Shown here: in pieces, positions 6,501 through 8,991 of the stretch
How positions within the stretch are numbered: position 1 is the stretch's first letter
Layout of the letters: each line of letters begins with the position of its first letter
From: DASYYE01 sp035946955
GTDB taxonomy: Bacteria > Actinomycetota > Actinomycetes > Streptosporangiales > Streptosporangiaceae
NCBI GenBank assembly: GCA_035946955.1
Contig: DASYYE010000520.1
Coordinates: 1-8,991, forward strand
DNA length: 8,991 bases
Direction of reading: 5' to 3'
Made by a program: the position numbers and the translations under genes
The notes under the pieces: model-generated
What the model was told of the DNA's origin: nothing
Database searches by the model: none
The model's input: the letters and a program-made list of their open reading frames with translations, nothing else

Positions 6501-6844
6501 AGCTCCAACCGATTGCCTTCGCAGTCATAGGCCCACCCGAACCGGCCGTACTCATGCTCGGTGACCTCGTCTACGACTTCGACTCCCGCCGCTCGGAGCT
6601 GGCCGAGCATCGCGTCCAGGTCGGCAACCCGGAAATTGATCATGTATGACTGTTCGGCGCGGCCGAGGTACTGAGTGTCTGCGTCGAATACGGCCCAGGT
6701 GGTCGAGCCGCCAGGCGTCCAGTCAAACTGCTGGCCACCCCAGTCGCTAACCTCGACTCCCAGGTGCTCGGCGTACCACGACCGCAGCGCCGCCGGATCC
6801 CGCGCCCGCAAGAACACCCCGCCAATACCCGAAACCCGCTGCAC
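6476..6844 (-). CDS. VOC-fold protein (glyoxalase/bleomycin-resistance family)
   Basis: 122 aa, one full vicinal-oxygen-chelate unit of two beta-alpha-beta-beta-beta motifs. GIGGVFLRARDPAALRSWYAEHLG (7-29) is the first strand and helix; YMINFRVADLDAMLGQLRAAGVEV (67-90) is the second; it closes with GWAYDCEGNRLELWQP (103-118), where E115 sits at the usual metal-ligand position. The function could be lyase, dioxygenase-like or ligand binding and is not determined. I choose the GTG at 6842-6844: codons upstream to the first TTG (6904) have A/T-rich third positions, and a -10-like TACACT ends six bases before the GTG, which fits a leaderless mRNA. The 3' end overlaps the HAD gene by 25 bases, so the two form an operon. 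Confidence 0.87.
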   Translation of the reverse strand: MQRVSGIGGVFLRARDPAALRSWYAEHLGVEVSDWGGQQFDWTPGGSTTWAVFDADTQYLGRAEQSYMINFRVADLDAMLGQLRAAGVEVVDEVTEHEYGRFGWAYDCEGNRLELWQPPPGR

Positions 6845-6850
6845 AGACCC

Positions 6851-6856
6851 AGTGTA
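6851..6856 (-). promoter_or_regulatory. Candidate -10 box of the VOC-HAD operon
   Basis: TACACT on the minus strand matches the TANNNT actinobacterial -10 pattern. Its end is six bases from the GTG start, as in leaderless transcripts. There is no good -35 box. Inference from position only. Confidence 0.4.
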
Positions 6857-6898
6857 GGTCTCCTGGTCGCAGGCAGTACGTGTTCCAGACGCTATGTA

Positions 6899-7084
6899 GT
6901 GCAATACGTTCCCGACGACTCAGACAAGGATCAGCTGGCACGCGAGTTCTGCTTGAGCAACGTCGACCGCTGCGTCGCGGCTGCGGCCCGGCAACCCGCC
7001 GATACGGTCATGCTGCGGTCAGACAAGCTCAGCCCGGCCGAACTGGCCGATGCTGTCCTCGCCGAGGTCGCAGGCGAACACTGA
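6899..7084 (+). pseudogene. Short coding remnant or small hypothetical protein (61 codons)
   Basis: From the GTG at 6899 the frame gives a 61-residue stretch with gene-like codon use (G/C third positions) and a helical, soluble composition: DKDQLAREFCLSN, then VAAAARQPADTVML, then SDKLSPAELADAVLAEV. The last segment resembles the C-terminal helix of some small P-loop kinase-type proteins (LSP-E-AD-VL pattern), but this is weak. There is no ribosome binding site, and upstream in frame the reading runs antisense through the VOC gene. I read it as the 3' end of a truncated gene, though an intact small protein is possible. It ends convergently 23 bases from the propeller gene. Confidence 0.4.
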
Positions 7085-7107
7085 CTCCGCAGGTGTGCTG
7101 TGGTGGC

Positions 7108-8268
7108 TCAGGACACGACCGACCAGGCATGCCCGTTCCAGTGCTCGATGAGGCTGCGGTCCCCCGTCGCGGTGCTCACGTAGTTGCCGACCCCCCAGCA
7201 GTCCATCGAACTGACGCACGCCACCCCAACCAAGGAGGCAGCCTTGCTTACGGCCGGTGTCGGTGCTGGGACTACACGCCACCGCATGCCGGCCCAGCGT
7301 TCGGTAAACACCCGGCCGTTGCCACCGTCCGTGCCGCCAACGGCCATGCAGGTGCCGTCGCTGACGCAGGACACTGCGGACAGCGACGCCCGCGCGATGC
7401 CTGTCGGGGTGACAGTCCAGGCCGAGCCGTTCCAGCGCTGTGCCAGCGGGTTGGGGTTCGGGTTGGCGTTGCGGTCGCCCACGGTCATGCATGTGTTGGC
7501 GTGGCAGGAGATGCCGACCAGCCTATCGCCCGGGTTGTGCGAGGTCGGGGTCGTTACGACGGCCCAGGCGCCGCCGGTCCAGTGCCCGGTGAGCGTGCCG
7601 GAATGGCTGCCGATGCCGCGATTGCCGCTTACCCAGCAGTCGGTGGCGGAAGGGCAAGACACCCGTTGGATATCGGTCTCGCTGCCCAGTCCCGGGCTGC
7701 GCACGTCGGTCCAGGCACGCCCGTTGAAGCGCTCCATGTACGTGGTCCCATTCACTATTCCGGACGCCCAGCAACTGTCCGTGCTGGCACAGGAGACCGA
7801 GTTCAGCAGGGGTAGGACAGACCCGGAGGGAACCCGCACGGCCACCGGCGACCAGGCCGTGCCATCCCAGTGCTCGGCGTAGGCCACCTGCTTGCCAGTG
7901 GAGCCCTCGTACTCGCCGACGGCCCAGCAGTCGGTTCGGCTGGCACACGACACTGACGGCAGCCAGCTGTTGATGGCGCCGGGCGGGCCCGCCACCGGGA
8001 CCATGGACCACGCGGACCCGTTCCAGTGCTCGGCGGCCGCGAACTGGCTGTCGGTCTGGCCGACCGCCCAGCAGTCGTTGGCGGTCACGCAGGCGGTCTC
8101 GTCGAGGAACCCGGCGAAGGTGGCGCCCGTCGCGGGGGCGCCAGGCGCGGTCGCCCGGGTTGCGGCACCAGCGGTGGCGGGTGCCAGGCAGCACGCCACC
8201 GTTGTGATGGCGGCAGCCGATAAGTACGTGGCCCGACGGCGGGCTGGCCGTCGGCTCATCGACGTCAT
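7108..8268 (-). CDS. Secreted seven-repeat protein, predicted beta-propeller
   Basis: 386 aa, exported, function unknown. The start ATG (8266-8268) has GGGGAG at 8280-8285 (11-base gap); a GTG at 8310 in frame is less likely. The signal peptide is MSRRPARRR-type basic (residues 4-12) with a hydrophobic core, ending near AGAA (34-37). The rest is seven units of about 46-50 residues, each S-V-S-C-x5-C-W-A-V-G, a variable loop, then EHWNGSAW-V-P. Cysteine pairs fall at 60/66, 108/114, 160/166, 205/211, 255/260 (spacing one shorter), 301/307 and 351/357. Seven WNG-W repeats are best explained as a seven-bladed propeller with one disulphide per blade. Such repeat proteins occur in actinobacterial secretomes without a known activity; no catalytic residues can be named. 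A binding or adhesion role is inference. An NPNPNP loop lies at about 269-274. Confidence 0.85.
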   Translation of the reverse strand: MTSMSRRPARRRATYLSAAAITTVACCLAPATAGAATRATAPGAPATGATFAGFLDETACVTANDCWAVGQTDSQFAAAEHWNGSAWSMVPVAGPPGAINSWLPSVSCASRTDCWAVGEYEGSTGKQVAYAEHWDGTAWSPVAVRVPSGSVLPLLNSVSCASTDSCWASGIVNGTTYMERFNGRAWTDVRSPGLGSETDIQRVSCPSATDCWVSGNRGIGSHSGTLTGHWTGGAWAVVTTPTSHNPGDRLVGISCHANTCMTVGDRNANPNPNPLAQRWNGSAWTVTPTGIARASLSAVSCVSDGTCMAVGGTDGGNGRVFTERWAGMRWRVVPAPTPAVSKAASLVGVACVSSMDCWGVGNYVSTATGDRSLIEHWNGHAWSVVS

Positions 8269-8380
8269 ACAGATCACTGCTCCCCGTATCTGCGGCAAGG
8301 CATTCCGCACCTGGCCGTCCGCGCAACCTTAGACGAGCACCATCGCCCCTTGGCTCCGTTGACCAAGCCAGGCTGCTGCC

Positions 8381-8406
8381 TGTGGACAACCCTTGCCTGT
8401 GGATAA
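8381..8406 (-). promoter_or_regulatory. Two DnaA-box-like nonamers in direct orientation
   Basis: Read on the minus strand, TTATCCACA (8398-8406) is the consensus DnaA box and TTGTCCACA (8381-8389) is the form common in high-GC actinobacterial origins. Their starts are 17 bp apart, between the propeller gene and the stem-loop. Two boxes are too few for a chromosomal origin; DnaA control of the propeller gene or a titration site is possible, and so is chance. Confidence 0.5.
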
Positions 8407-8415
8407 CCATCAGCA

Positions 8416-8453
8416 GTTCAGTTTTTCTCCCTCCCGGGGGAGAAAAACTGAAC
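8416..8453. terminator. 16-bp perfect stem-loop, likely terminator
   Basis: GTTCAGTTTTTCTCCC (8416-8431) is exactly complementary to 8438-8453, with a six-base loop. It carries A5/T5 tracts in the stem, unusual in this GC-rich DNA. It lies 15 bases after the stop codon of the phosphoesterase gene on the minus strand and is a good candidate for its terminator; the symmetry would let it work in both directions. Confidence 0.75.
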
Positions 8454-8468
8454 CACTAATCCGTCCCC

Positions 8469-8991
8469 CTAGGGGCGCTTGGTGACTGAGCCTGGGGGTG
8501 GGATGGTGCCGGGGCCGGTGGTGTTGCAGGCGAGGCAGCTGGGGTCGCTGACGACCAGGGGGGGTGCGAGGGGGGGCGGGGTGAGGAACGCGGGGTGGTG
8601 GAGGTCGAGCATGTCGAGCATGTTGCTGGCGTTGGCGTCGCGGTAGGTCATGGCCGGCAGGTTCCACTTGGCCTCGACCAGGGCGCAGATGCTGGAATGG
8701 TCGAAGACCTGGTGTGAGACGTAGCTGGGGCGGGCCCACGGCGACACGACTGCGCAGGGTACGCGGAAGCCGTACTGGTGGAAGCCGTTGTAAGGGGAGA
8801 CGCCGGGAGTCACCTGCGGCGGGATGATGTCGGGGGCCAGAGCCCGGGGCGGGGGCACGTGGTCGTAGTAGCCGCCGTGTTCGTCGTAGGTCCAGATCAG
8901 CAGCGTCGAGGGCCAGTTCGGGCTGGTGATCACCGCGTTGACGACCTGGGAGACGAACTGCTCACCCATGGCGATGTTCTGGGGGCTCTCC
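8469..8991 (-). CDS. Phospholipase C/acid phosphatase-type phosphoesterase, C-terminal part
   Basis: Alkaline-phosphatase-superfamily phosphoesterase that hydrolyses phosphodiester or phosphomonoester bonds with bound metal, usually secreted. Only the last 174 residues are in the window; the gene starts beyond the right edge. Family landmarks in order are SPQNIAMGEQFVSQVVNAV, the SPNWPSTLLIWTYDEHGGYYDHVPPP block with metal-ligand Asp, Glu and His (about 8877-8885), GFRVPCAVVSPWAR, and VFDHSSICALVEAKW (about 8657-8705). After the fold comes a Pro-rich tail with a CLAC cysteine pair, ending in TAG at 8469-8471. No truncation is seen at the C-terminus. The head-to-tail downstream propeller gene is about 200 bases away and separated by a strong stem-loop, so it is probably a separate unit. 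Confidence 0.93.
   Translation of the reverse strand, partial: ESPQNIAMGEQFVSQVVNAVITSPNWPSTLLIWTYDEHGGYYDHVPPPRALAPDIIPPQVTPGVSPYNGFHQYGFRVPCAVVSPWARPSYVSHQVFDHSSICALVEAKWNLPAMTYRDANASNMLDMLDLHHPAFLTPPPLAPPLVVSDPSCLACNTTGPGTIPPPGSVTKRP

Overview
The window is GC-rich DNA with strong G/C bias at third codon positions, GTG starts, a predicted F420-type (deazaflavin-dependent) nitroreductase and an MMPL transporter. Together these point to an actinobacterium, most likely a soil or plant-litter actinomycete. Genus cannot be fixed from this window. No stretch longer than about 300 bases lacks a gene.

Left part (1-2970), all on the minus strand, is a run of secreted proteins. Reading in the direction of transcription: a lysozyme/transglycosylase-like protein with a C-terminal ricin-B lectin, then a small unrecognised secreted protein with four cysteines (177 aa), then a family 5 glycoside hydrolase that runs off the left edge. 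The three genes carry strong purine-rich ribosome binding sites. They probably work outside the cell on polysaccharide (peptidoglycan or other GlcNAc polymer, and beta-glucan). A copy of the last codons of the lectin gene plus its downstream leader lies again in front of the hydrolase. The 177-aa gene is therefore bracketed by short direct repeats, the mark of a past duplication or recombination.

Middle (3078-7084): a large MMPL-type membrane transporter (minus), divergently a deazaflavin-dependent nitroreductase (plus), then convergently a translationally overlapping pair (minus) of a VOC/glyoxalase-fold protein and a HAD-like protein. A short plus-strand coding remnant follows.

Right part (7108-8991): a secreted seven-repeat protein predicted to be a cysteine-pinned beta-propeller, an intergenic region holding two DnaA-box-like nonamers and a 16-bp perfect stem-loop, and the C-terminal part of a phospholipase C/acid phosphatase-type phosphoesterase cut by the right edge.

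I see no CRISPR, transposase, integrase, rRNA or convincing tRNA. I find no convincing new multi-gene system. The most interesting points are the repeat-bracketed secreted gene, the uncharacterised 177-aa protein, the cysteine-paired propeller and the DnaA-box/stem-loop intergenic region.
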